From Calothrix sp. NIES-2098 (GTDB lineage: Bacteria > Cyanobacteriota > Cyanobacteriia > Cyanobacteriales > Nostocaceae): a stretch of DNA of 64,000 nucleotides. Where the stretch lies: positions 8,063,001 through 8,127,000 of the forward strand of contig AP018172.1 in NCBI GenBank assembly GCA_002368175.1, read 5' to 3'. The translations under genes were made by a program, and so were the position numbers. Positions 44,658 through 53,600 of this stretch are shown here, piece after piece. A model generated the notes under the pieces. It was not told where the DNA came from, searched no databases, and saw nothing but the letters and a program-made list of their open reading frames with translations. Within the stretch, counting starts at the first letter, position 1. Each line of letters starts with the position of its first letter.

Positions 44658-46067
44658 ATGACAACAGAAAATTCAACGACCACAGAATCAAGTTGGTGGT
44701 CATTACTAGGGCACTTCTTGCGACGAGAGTTTTTACCTGTACTGACAGATTTACGATTAGCGATCGCACTTTTACTATTAATCGCTTTATTTAGCGTTAG
44801 CGGTACGGTCATCGAACAAGGTCAATCACCTGCATTTTACCAAGCCAACTACCCAGAACACCCCGCCCTATTTGGCTTTCTGAGTTGGAAGGTGATTCAA
44901 GTAGTCGGATTAGACCATGTATATCGGACTTGGTGGTTTCTGAGTTTGTTGGTCTTTTTTGGTACTAGCTTGACTGCTTGTACTTTTACTCGCCAACTTC
45001 CAGCTTTAAAAGCTGCCCAACGCTGGAAATATTACGACGAACCGCGACAATTTCAAAAATTAGCTTTGAGTGCGGAACTAGATAAAGGTTCCTTGAATAC
45101 CCTTACCCAAATTTTAAAAAACCAACGTTATAAAATTTTTCAAGAAAAAGACGATATTCTCTATGCCCGTAAGGGAATAATCGGACGCATCGGCCCGATT
45201 ATAGTTCATATCGGCATTGTCACAATTCTCTTAGGAGGAATTTGGGGAGCAATCACGGGTTTTGTCGCCCAAGAAATGGTTCCCAGTGGCGATACATTTC
45301 AAGTGAAGAATATTATTGATGCAGGGCCTTTAGCGTTATCTCAAGTTCCTAAAGATTGGTCTGTCAGAGTTAATCGATTTTGGATTGACTATACTCCTGC
45401 TGGTGGAATCGATCAGTTTTATTCAGATATGTCTGTCTTAAATAATCGAGGACAGGAAGTTGACCGTAAAAAGATTTTTGTTAATCAACCTCTGCGTTAT
45501 CAGGGCGTAACTTTCTATCAAACTGATTGGGGAATTTCCGGCGTTCGCGTTCAATTTAATAACAGCCCGATTTTCCAATTACCAATGGCACAATTGGACA
45601 CTAACGGCCAAGGACGTATCTGGGGTACATGGATTCCGACAAAACCAGATCTAAGCGAAGGCGTTTCTTTAATAGCCAAAGACTTACAAGGTATGGTATT
45701 AATTTACGATGGCACAGGTAAGTTAATTAATACTGTACGTGCAGGAATGTCTACCCAAGTGAATGGGGTAAGGCTGAAAATTGTTGAACTAATTGGTAGT
45801 ACTGGCTTACAAATTAAAGTCGATCCAGGTATTCCGATTGTGTACACGGGATTCGCTTTATTGATGTTGGGTGTAGTGATGAGTTACTTTTCTCACTCAC
45901 AAATTTGGGCATTACAAAAAGGCGATCGCCTGTATGTTGGTGGTAAAACTAATCGCGCCCAAGTTGCTTTTGAACAACAAGTTTTGGAGATTTTAGATCG
46001 CTTAAGTAACAGTTCAGAAGATAACAAGGGAATTAACCCTACACAATCTTTGGCTTCCAATTCATGA
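44658..46067 (+). CDS. ccs1: System II cytochrome c biogenesis protein Ccs1/ResB
   Basis: A 469-residue membrane protein of the Ccs1-CcsA haem lyase. Three N-terminal membrane helices (LRLAIALLLLIALFSVSGTVIEQG; TWWFLSLLVFFGTSLTACTF; GRIGPIIVHIGIVTILLGGIWGA) precede a large lumenal domain (about 200-400) and a last helix (IVYTGFALLMLGVVMSYFSHSQIW). The pattern GTVIEQGQSPAFYQANYP is typical of ResB. It is three bases downstream of ccdA. The CcsA partner is not in this window. Confidence 0.93.
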   Translation: MTTENSTTTESSWWSLLGHFLRREFLPVLTDLRLAIALLLLIALFSVSGTVIEQGQSPAFYQANYPEHPALFGFLSWKVIQVVGLDHVYRTWWFLSLLVFFGTSLTACTFTRQLPALKAAQRWKYYDEPRQFQKLALSAELDKGSLNTLTQILKNQRYKIFQEKDDILYARKGIIGRIGPIIVHIGIVTILLGGIWGAITGFVAQEMVPSGDTFQVKNIIDAGPLALSQVPKDWSVRVNRFWIDYTPAGGIDQFYSDMSVLNNRGQEVDRKKIFVNQPLRYQGVTFYQTDWGISGVRVQFNNSPIFQLPMAQLDTNGQGRIWGTWIPTKPDLSEGVSLIAKDLQGMVLIYDGTGKLINTVRAGMSTQVNGVRLKIVELIGSTGLQIKVDPGIPIVYTGFALLMLGVVMSYFSHSQIWALQKGDRLYVGGKTNRAQVAFEQQVLEILDRLSNSSEDNKGINPTQSLASNS

Positions 46068-46234
46068 ACTCTAGTAGTCGAATTTGTGTTAATAATCTCA
46101 ATTGATAACAACTTTTAAAACTCTTGCGATCGCGATTTTCGTTGCTTTCAAAATACTTGCATTTTACATAAGTAGACATATCAGCCTGGAGAATTGCCAG
46201 GGCTATCAATTAAAAGTTGGAACGAAAGATTTTG

Positions 46235-47287
46235 ATGTTTGCTCAACTTCAATTTAAGCGATGGGCTTGCTTTCTACCGCTAATTGCTGTCTCGTTGAGT
46301 ATTGCTTCCTGCACTGCTGATTCTAGAAGTACCAAGACAGTTTCTCTGATTGGTGCTGGAGCAAGTTTTCCAGCACCTTTATACCAGCGCTGGATTGCAG
46401 ATTACAACCAACGAAATCCCAACGTAGAAATTAACTATCAATCTCTAGGAAGCAGTGTCGGCGTACAACAACTCATCGATGGTACTGTAGATTTTGCCGC
46501 TAGCGATATAGGAATTACACGCGAACAAGCAGCGAAGGTAAAAAGGGGAGTTATCGCTTTACCCATGACTGCTGGCTCGGTCGTGCTAGCTTACAATCTT
46601 CCTGAGATAACAACTGTTCTCAAGCTATCACGCCAAGCCTACACAGGTATCTTTTTAGGAAAAATTACGAATTGGAACGATCCTCAAATAGCTTTAACCA
46701 ATCGAGGTGTAAAGTTACCTAATTTAGCAATTAAAGTTGTACATAGATCCGATGGTAGCGGTACAACCAGCGTCTTAACTCAACATCTAAGTGCTATCAA
46801 TCCAGAATGGAAAAGTAAAGTCGGGGCTGGTAGATATATACAATGGCCAGCGGGAATTGGTGCTAAAGGTAATGAAGGTGTTACCGCCCAAATTCAACAG
46901 ATTCCAGGGGCTATTGGCTATGTAGAATACGTCTACGCTACTAACAACAAGTTACCTGTAGCTGCCTTAGAAAATAAATCTGGTAATTACATCATCCCCA
47001 CACTAGAGTCAGTAGCTCAAACTTTAGAAGCCGTCAAATTACCAAATAATAGCTTGATTGCTTTTATTGCCGATCCTAAAAATGCTAATTCCTATCCAAT
47101 TGTCACTTACACTTGGCTGCTAACCTATAAACAATATCAAAATTCAGTCAAAGCCCAAGCATTAAAAAACTTTGTTAACTGGGCTGTGACTGAAGGACAA
47201 ATATCAAGTAAGGAACTAGGATATATTCCTTTGTCTAAAAAAGTTGTGGTTCAGGTACAGTCTGCGGCGAAGAATATTGACAAATAA
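46235..47287 (+). CDS. pstS: Phosphate ABC transporter substrate-binding lipoprotein
   Basis: About 350 residues. A lipoprotein signal (MFAQLQFKRWACFLPLIAVS, lipobox SIASC) is followed by the PstS pattern LIGAGASFPAPLYQRWIADYNQRN, INYQSLGSSVGVQQLIDGTVDFAASDIG and HRSDGSGTTSVLTQHLS (phosphate loop). It binds phosphate in the periplasm for PstCAB. The ATG at 46235 gives the signal peptide; the frame also starts at a TTG at 46217. The Pst permease genes are not adjacent, so this is a stand-alone PstS copy. No exact Pho box was recognised in the 150-base gap. Confidence 0.93.
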   Translation: MFAQLQFKRWACFLPLIAVSLSIASCTADSRSTKTVSLIGAGASFPAPLYQRWIADYNQRNPNVEINYQSLGSSVGVQQLIDGTVDFAASDIGITREQAAKVKRGVIALPMTAGSVVLAYNLPEITTVLKLSRQAYTGIFLGKITNWNDPQIALTNRGVKLPNLAIKVVHRSDGSGTTSVLTQHLSAINPEWKSKVGAGRYIQWPAGIGAKGNEGVTAQIQQIPGAIGYVEYVYATNNKLPVAALENKSGNYIIPTLESVAQTLEAVKLPNNSLIAFIADPKNANSYPIVTYTWLLTYKQYQNSVKAQALKNFVNWAVTEGQISSKELGYIPLSKKVVVQVQSAAKNIDK

Positions 47288-47328
47288 TTCGTAATTCCTA
47301 ATTGAATCCGAATTAGCAAATACGAATT
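47286..47328. terminator. Long hairpin between convergent pstS and queF
   Basis: AATTCGTA (47286-47293) pairs with TACGAATT (47321-47328), and an inner CTAATT pairs with AATTAG. The hairpin spans the 39-base gap between the two stops. It probably ends or stabilises both transcripts, though it lacks a clean T run. Confidence 0.5.
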
Positions 47329-47719
47329 ATGATGGCTTCTGATGCCGCACTTCCACTACTGTATGCACGTTACCACGGGGCGTAAAATCTGCTTTTACCG
47401 TTGCTTCTAAAGGATCGCAAGCAGCGACAAAATCATCGAGAATTTGATTGGCAGACTCCTCGTGGGAAATATAGCGATCGCGGTAACTGTTAATGTATAG
47501 CTTGAGTGCCTTTAATTCCACTACACGCTCATCAGGAACGTAGCTAATATAAATTGTCGCAAAATCAGGATAGCCGGAAAACGGACATTTGCAGGTAAAC
47601 TCCGGCAAAGTAATGCTAATGTCATATCGCCTACCTACACGCGGATTTGGAAAGGTAATTAGTTGTCCTTCCGCAATCTCGCGTTCGCCATATTTCATTT
47701 CTGTGGTGTCAGTTGTCAT
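47327..47719 (-). CDS. queF: NADPH-dependent 7-cyano-7-deazaguanine (preQ0) reductase
   Basis: A 130-residue type I QueF of the tunnelling fold, which reduces the nitrile preQ0 to preQ1 in queuosine synthesis. CPFSGYPDFATIYI carries the catalytic Cys (C45) and Asp (D52). LKALKLYINSYRDRYISHEESAN is the QueF-specific substrate motif. Length matches the unimodular class. It converges with pstS. queC, an earlier step, is at 26035. Repeats of GTCATTTATCAGTAG follow upstream. Confidence 0.96.
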   Translation of the reverse strand: MTTDTTEMKYGEREIAEGQLITFPNPRVGRRYDISITLPEFTCKCPFSGYPDFATIYISYVPDERVVELKALKLYINSYRDRYISHEESANQILDDFVAACDPLEATVKADFTPRGNVHTVVEVRHQKPS

Positions 47720-47827
47720 TAGTCATTTATCAGTAGTCATTTATTATTTGTGAAGAGTCAAAAGGCAATAATAGTTATTTCCACCTTGTCTCCCTTGTCC
47801 CCCTGCACCCTGTGCCCCTCTGCCTCT

Positions 47828-48223
47828 TCACTCCTGTTCCCAGTCAGGACAATTACTATCATCCCAGCCGTGGGGATGCATGGCACAAACTAACAAATTA
47901 CCACCATACACTTGACCGTGGTAGTGAGCGCAACCAACACAGGCGGAGTTTTTTTCTGGCGTAGCTTCTACTGGATAAGGAAAACCCGGATCTACATCTG
48001 CTACTACATCTTCTAGTTCCCAGTAAACCTCCATCATTGGTTCGGCTAGGTCGTGTAAATACTGGTCAACTTCAGTGGCAATTGTAGTTTGTACTTGTTC
48101 GGTAATTTCTTCGGTTAGTTCCAAAAAAGCTTCTACCATGTCACTCATTCCGAGGAAAAAGTGTTCGACTTCAACAGCCACGGTCTCAATGATGTCAATC
48201 AAATCTTTCTGCCACTTGTCCAT
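47828..48223 (-). CDS. Conserved hypothetical protein with C-terminal Cys/His cluster
   Basis: A 131-residue acidic protein. Residues 1-75 are helical and Glu/Val-rich (WQKDLIDIIETVAVEVEHFFLGM...ITEQVQTTIATEVDQYLHDLAEPMMEVYWELED). Residues 90-131 carry CVGCAHYHGQ...LLVCAMHPHGWDDSNCPDWE, four cysteines and several histidines in a pattern that could bind zinc or a cluster. Related proteins seem restricted to cyanobacteria, but I do not know a function. It is read toward queF, 100 bases away across repeats. Confidence 0.7.
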   Translation of the reverse strand: MDKWQKDLIDIIETVAVEVEHFFLGMSDMVEAFLELTEEITEQVQTTIATEVDQYLHDLAEPMMEVYWELEDVVADVDPGFPYPVEATPEKNSACVGCAHYHGQVYGGNLLVCAMHPHGWDDSNCPDWEQE

Positions 48224-48445
48224 AAAGTTGACGCCTTTACTGGCTATAAATAGAGCGCTCAGTGTGACCTGGCTGGAAGTACCTTTGCGCGGAAGTCAAA
48301 ATAAAAGTCAAAAGAATTATATTCTGGGCTTTTAGGCTGTTTTAATAGTAATTTGATTTCAACGCCCGATATTCTAGGTAGATCCTAGATAAAGTATATT
48401 CAATATTTAATGTATTTTCTGCTATTACTCAATTGCTGCTAGTGG

Positions 48446-48835
48446 CTACTCATCGCGTTGCAGCCTTTTTAACTCTTCTTGCAGTTCTAATACTTGGGCA
48501 CGCAACCCATCTACATCATCGGTTGCTGTGGGAGAATCTTTAACCGTTGGCTCTTCATCGTCCTCTAAAATTTCGATGCGGCGCGGTTCAGCAGGCGGAG
48601 TTTTTTCTGTAGCTGCATCAGATGATGGAGGCTGTTGAGCTTGCTTCATCATATCTTCGACAAAGCGACGGGCTTCATCTGTGGTCATTTCGCCTTTTGC
48701 CACCATTTCATCTGCCAGTTTTTGGACTTGCGATCGCAGTTCCGCTAATTTTCCCCCTGCTTTCTCACCCGCGTAAGAAGCTAACCCAACACCGAGGTAA
48801 AAAGCTTTTTGAACAATATCTCCAAAACCAGGCAT
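48446..48835 (-). CDS. Phasin-like/coiled-coil conserved protein
   Basis: A 129-residue protein. The N terminus MPGFGDIVQKAFYLGVGLASYAGEKAGGKLAELRSQVQKLADEMV is an amphipathic helix of the kind found in phasin-like granule-associated and Pole-localised proteins, followed by EMTTDEARRFVEDMM. An acidic linker leads to a C-terminal coiled coil VDGLRAQVLELQEELKRLQRDE. No enzyme motif. It starts 26 bases after the SRP RNA gene on the same strand, so the two may share a transcript. Function inferred only weakly. Confidence 0.7.
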   Translation of the reverse strand: MPGFGDIVQKAFYLGVGLASYAGEKAGGKLAELRSQVQKLADEMVAKGEMTTDEARRFVEDMMKQAQQPPSSDAATEKTPPAEPRRIEILEDDEEPTVKDSPTATDDVDGLRAQVLELQEELKRLQRDE

Positions 48836-48861
48836 TGCTGCTGAACGCTCCTACAAATAGG

Positions 48862-48959
48862 GCGACCCGGATTCTACGCCTACCACAAGCATCCCGTATT
48901 GCTGCTACCTTCCGGTCCTGACAAGATTTGGGCGTTGAAGTCGCATAGGTCCAGGTCTA
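48862..48959 (-). ncRNA. ffs: Signal recognition particle RNA (4.5S, small bacterial type)
   Basis: On the minus strand the segment GTCAGGACCGGAAGGTAGCAGC-type sequence (complement of 48901-48922) is the domain IV signature that binds Ffh: GTCAGGNCCGGAAGGNAGCAGC. The flanks fold into one long hairpin, closed by GACCTGGA (complement of 48950-48957) and TCCGGGTC (complement of 48864-48871). The length of about 98 bases fits small bacterial SRP RNA without an Alu domain. It guides membrane-protein targeting with Ffh and FtsY. Ends are approximate. Confidence 0.95.
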
Positions 48960-48993
48960 TTAATAGAATAACACTAAAATTCAGTAATTGGTG

Positions 48994-49260
48994 TTATTCC
49001 ACTACAATTCGCCATTCGTGCAGTTGGTAATTCACACAGCCATTTTGTACCAATGGGTCAAGGGCTACAATTGCTTGGGCTTCGTCCATCGATTCTGCCT
49101 CAAACAGCATCATCCCGCCTCCGAATTCTGCCCAATATCCCGTTTTCGCTTTGTGTCCTTTGGCAATTAAGTCGTGAACGTAAGCTTTATGGGCAGGTAC
49201 GTATTGGTCAAAGGTCGGTTTATCGACTTTGCCTGCTTCAATCTTCACAAACCAAGGCAT
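48994..49260 (-). CDS. YciI family protein
   Basis: An 88-residue ferredoxin-like-fold protein: MPWFVKIEAGKVDKPTFDQYVPAHKAYVHDLIAKG, with the conserved His in RPAH/VPAHKAY, GGGMMLFEAESMDEAQAIVALDPLVQNG and a final strand YQLHEWRIV. The YciI family includes a chloro-muconolactone dehalogenase-like group and many of unknown role. It lies 35 bases upstream of the SRP RNA on the same strand. Length is normal. Confidence 0.88.
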   Translation of the reverse strand: MPWFVKIEAGKVDKPTFDQYVPAHKAYVHDLIAKGHKAKTGYWAEFGGGMMLFEAESMDEAQAIVALDPLVQNGCVNYQLHEWRIVVE

Positions 49261-49478
49261 TTACTTGTAACCTCTTGAATTTTGTATCGTCATCTAGTTG
49301 TAATATCTTCCAATAAGTCTTCGCTGCTCAATAGTTAAGGTGTTACGCATTTAGAGTTGTATATTTACTCGTGAGGGTTGTCATTGGTCATTTGTCTCAT
49401 TTCCCCCCACACTCCCTTGTCTCTCCTGCTTTTCTTCTGCCTTCTGCCCTCTGCCGTCTGCCTTCTATTTAAAATTAA

Positions 49479-50027
49479 ATGAGTCGCTTTTTTATCGCCC
49501 TACTACCACCGCAAGACATTCAAGATTACGCTAATGAAATCAAGCAGTACTTCGCGGATAACTACACCAGTAATCACGCGCAAAAGTCACCGCCTCACAT
49601 TACGCTACAACCGCCCTTTGAATGGGTAGATAGCGATGTGTCGCGCCTAGAAGCATCACTTAGAGAGTTTGCGACTGGACAACAGCCACTACCCATTACA
49701 CTCAGTGGGTTTGCTGCATTTGCACCCCGCGTCATATATATAGATGTGGTGAGAAGCCAAGAACTGTTGACTCTGCAAGCCGAGTTAATGGGGTATGTAG
49801 AAGCAAATTTAGGCATTGTAGATAAAGTTGGTAAAACTCGCCCCTTTGCACCCCACATGACGGTAGCATTTCGGGACTTAACGCGGCAGAACTTTAAAGC
49901 AGCTTGGCCAGAGTTTGAACATCGACAATTACATTTTGAGTTTATTGCCGACAAGTTGACGTTATTAATTCACGACGGTAGGCGCTGGAATATCAAATCA
50001 GAGTTCGGTTTGTTAGCTAGTGAGTAA
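49479..50027 (+). CDS. thpR: 2H phosphoesterase (RNA 2',3'-cyclic phosphodiesterase/2'-5' ligase, ThpR-like)
   Basis: A 182-residue protein of the 2H family with the two H-x-T/S motifs: PHITLQPPF (about residue 41) and PHMTVAFRDL (about 124). FFIALLPP at the N terminus is characteristic. Such enzymes open 2',3'-cyclic phosphates or join RNA halves 2'-5'. It follows a run of repeats and ends 185 bases before the small gene that precedes the NB-ARC gene; whether it belongs with that system is not clear. Confidence 0.88.
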   Translation: MSRFFIALLPPQDIQDYANEIKQYFADNYTSNHAQKSPPHITLQPPFEWVDSDVSRLEASLREFATGQQPLPITLSGFAAFAPRVIYIDVVRSQELLTLQAELMGYVEANLGIVDKVGKTRPFAPHMTVAFRDLTRQNFKAAWPEFEHRQLHFEFIADKLTLLIHDGRRWNIKSEFGLLASE

Positions 50028-50212
50028 GAGGTAGAGATAAGGCGATCGCATTTACTGTGACGTGACATAGATAGCGATCGCAAGGAGCGATACCAATTGC
50101 ATCTCGATACAAGTATTTTCCCTGAGTTTGACCCCTGATTCTTAAAATGTTAATACAGAGTCATTTGTGGTAATTGACTAGTATTCTACATCTTGACAAT
50201 CGGAGCGAACAA

Positions 50213-50662
50213 ATGGATATAGTAACTTTAACTACTTTCTTAACCCCATTTTTACCCTACTTGCTCAAAGTAGGGCAGACAGCAGCCGAAGAAGCTGGTA
50301 AGAAACTGGGTGAAAGTTTGGGCGCTAATGGCTGGGACAAGGCTAAATCTTTGTGGAGTAAGCTGCAACCAAAGGTAGAAGCCAAACCAATGGCGAAAGG
50401 TGCAGCCGAAGAGTTGGCAAGTTCTCCTGATGATGCAGATGCCAAAGAAACACTCCAGAAGCAACTCAAGAAATTACTCGATGAAGATCAAAATTTAGCG
50501 ACGGAAATTGCTCGTTTAATGCAGGAAGATGCAGACACAATTTCTAAAGTTGTGAATAGCTTTAATCAAACAATATCCGGCAATAACAACCTAGTTCAGA
50601 ATATGGCAGGCAATGGTAACAAGGCGATCGGCACAGTGGGAGGTAATGCAACTATCAATTAG
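50213..50662 (+). CDS. Small helical protein with C-terminal amyloid-like motif, partner of the NB-ARC protein
   Basis: 149 residues. The N terminus MDIVTLTTFLTPFLPYLLKV is hydrophobic with prolines, then amphipathic helices (QTAAEEAGKKLGESLG; WDKAKSLWSKLQPKVE; ETLQKQLKKLLDEDQNLATEI). The last 31 residues (119-149) begin QTISGNNNLVQNMAGNGN and align without gaps to residues 79-109 of the next protein, with 18 identical positions by eye. In fungal and bacterial NLR systems a Bell- or HeLo-like helical effector ends in an amyloid motif that matches the N terminus of an adjacent NLR; this pair has that layout. The ATG at 50213 is preferred over a TTG at 50174. 31 bases separate the stop from the next start. 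Confidence 0.75.
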   Translation: MDIVTLTTFLTPFLPYLLKVGQTAAEEAGKKLGESLGANGWDKAKSLWSKLQPKVEAKPMAKGAAEELASSPDDADAKETLQKQLKKLLDEDQNLATEIARLMQEDADTISKVVNSFNQTISGNNNLVQNMAGNGNKAIGTVGGNATIN

Positions 50663-50693
50663 TCACAAAGCCAGAGTATAGGGAGCTAAAACA

Positions 50694-53600
50694 GTGGGGA
50701 GAAGCAGCCTGAGAAGGTTATGGAAGCGGATAATACTTTTTTTATCTAAGTTAGCTGGCTTTTTGAAAGGGAAGCGTCGCAGATTAAAACGTAGGCGAGA
50801 TTTACTCAGATTAAATACGCAGATTCCATCTCAGGTTGAACCACCAATTTCCAGCAAAGCAGAAAAAGATAAAGCTTCTGTCACTAGTTTAGATCCCCAT
50901 ATTCCGGTTCAGGTTGCACATACAGAACAAACAATTTCCGGTAACGACAATGTTGTGCAAAATATCAAGGGTGACAACAACATTATTGTCGGTCGGGTAG
51001 AAGGCAGTCTGACTATTAATTATCGTCGCCCAATCGACAGACCTTTTCAAGCACCGAGTTTACCTGCTAATTTTGTCGATCGCCCCCAAGTTACTCTAGA
51101 AATTAAAGCTCGTCTATTGGCAAATACATCTGCTGCTGGTGCGTTGCTCATCAGTGCAATTCACGGTTTAGGTGGTATAGGTAAGACAACTTTAATTACA
51201 GCCCTTGCCCATGATGAAGATATCCAAAAGCGTTTCTCTGGTGGCGTGCTTTGGGCAACTTTAGGGCAAGAACCAGATATTCTCACCCTGTTAAGTAGTT
51301 GGGTGCAAGCTTTGGGAGACTACGAATTTCGGGCGGTGAATGTAGAAGGAACTTCAGCCCATTTACGCAGTTTACTCCACGATCGCGCTGTTTTATTAGT
51401 AGTTGATGATGCTTGGGAACCAGATAAAGTTAAACCCTTTATGGTAGCCAGTTCCCAATCCCAACTATTAATTACTTCGCGGCGGGCTGATGTGGCTGAT
51501 GCTGTGGGTGCTTATTTGCAAAAATTGAATTTGATGACACCAGCAGAATCGCTGGAATTACTTTCTAAGTCTTTAGAACGAGAAATCACAGAAATAGAAA
51601 AACCAGAGGCTTTGCGAGTAGCCGAGACTGTGGGATACTTACCCATTGCTCTGAATTTGGTAGCAGCCAGAGTTAAATGGGGAATCGCATGGGAGAAGTT
51701 GGAAGCAGCTTTGAAGCAAGAGGTGGCAAATTTAAAAGTCTTATACGGGCCGCGTCAAGAAAACTCTTTAGAAGCAACTTTCAATTTAAGCCTGAAAGCT
51801 TTACAAGACTACGACCAACAAGCCTGGGAAAATTTTATTTGGTTGGGAGTGTTACCAGAGGATGTCACAATAGCCGCACCAATGGCCGCGACATTATGGG
51901 AGATGGAATCCCAAGATGCAGCTAATGAGTGTTTAGAGCTACTGTGGAATGATGCCTTACTTCAGTCTGATGCACCTGTATTTGTCGGTGGTGTGGAGTG
52001 GAAAGGCTACAGGTTGCATGACTTATTACATGATGTTGCTCGTAGTCGCTTAACTAAATCTCCGCCTACAGGGATGGGTTTGGATTTACACGCTGCGCAC
52101 AGCCAACTGCTAGAACGCTATCAACAAAAGACGCAAAACAATCTCTGGCATACCTTAGCTAATGATGGTTACATTCATCAAAATTTAGTTTGGCATTTAG
52201 AAAAGGCTCAACGAGTAGAAGAAATTCACTCCTTATTGCGGGAGGAGTCGGTAACGGGAAACAATGGTTGGCATGAAGCGCGAGAGAAAGTAGGACAAAC
52301 TGGGGGTTACATCACAGATATTTCTCGTGCTTGGCAATTAGCCGAAGCAAATTGGGATGAATCCACCTTACCCCAAGTGGTAGGTTTGCAATGTCGCTAT
52401 GCTTTAATTACAGCTTCCCTAAATAGTTTGGCAGCTAATTTACCAGCAAAACTGCTGGTGGCATTAGTGAAAAATAAAGTCTGGACTCCCGAACAAGGAC
52501 TAGCTTACGCGCTGCAAAAACCAGAACCAAAGCAGAAAGTCGAAGCTGTTGTTGAGTTAATTAACTATTTACCAGCAAATTTAGAGAAAATCGCTGAGAA
52601 AGAAGCACTCACCATTGCTAGGGCGATTCAGGATGAGAGGTATTGCGCCGATTTCCTTATAGCATTAGCCGGGAAACGACAAGAGATATCGCCAGAAGTA
52701 CTCTCGGCTGCTAGGGCGATTGAGTATGAGTTATATCGTGCCGAAGTTCTGAGTGCATTAGCCGAGAAATTACCAGAGTTGTTACCAGAAGCACTCTCCA
52801 CCGCTAGGGCAATTGAGGATGAGAGATATCGCACCCAAGCCCTGATAGCATTAGCCGAGAAACTACCAGAGTTGTTACCAGAAGTACTCTCTGCTGTGAG
52901 GGCGATTGAGTATGAGAGCGATCGCGCCTCTATCTTGATAACATTAGTCGAGAATCTACCGCCACAGTTGTTGCCTGAAGCACTCTCCATTGCTATGGCA
53001 ATTCAGGATGAACGGTGTCGCGCTCCAGCTCTAATCACATTAGCTGAGAAACTACCACCAGAGTTGTTAGCAAAAGCAGTCTCCGCCGCTAAGGCGATTG
53101 AGGATGAGCAGTATCGTGCCTGTACTCTGATAGCATTAGCTGAGAAATTATCAGAGTTGTTGCCTGAAGCGATCGCTATCTTCAGGGCGATTGAGGAGAA
53201 CATATACTACACCTCCCTTCCCCTATATGCAAGACCCCACTCCCGACTACCATCATCTTGGCCTCCAAAAGCGATCGCTATCTGGACGGCGATTGAGGAG
53301 GAGAGGTATCGTGTCTCTAGCGCGATCGCCTTAGTCGAGAAACTACCAGCAGATTTGTTAATCAAAGCACTCACCTCTGCTAAAGCAATTAAGGATAAGC
53401 AATATCGCGTTGAAACCCTGAGTGCATTAGCCGAGAAATTTCCCTTAGAGTTGTTGCCTGAAGCACTCTCCGCCGTAAACTCGATGGAATTGGAGTGGTA
53501 TTGTGCCGAAGCCCTGAGTGCATTAGCTTACAAACTACCACCAGAGTTATTAAAAGAAACTCTTACTACGGCTCTGGCAATTCAGGATGAGTATTCTCGT

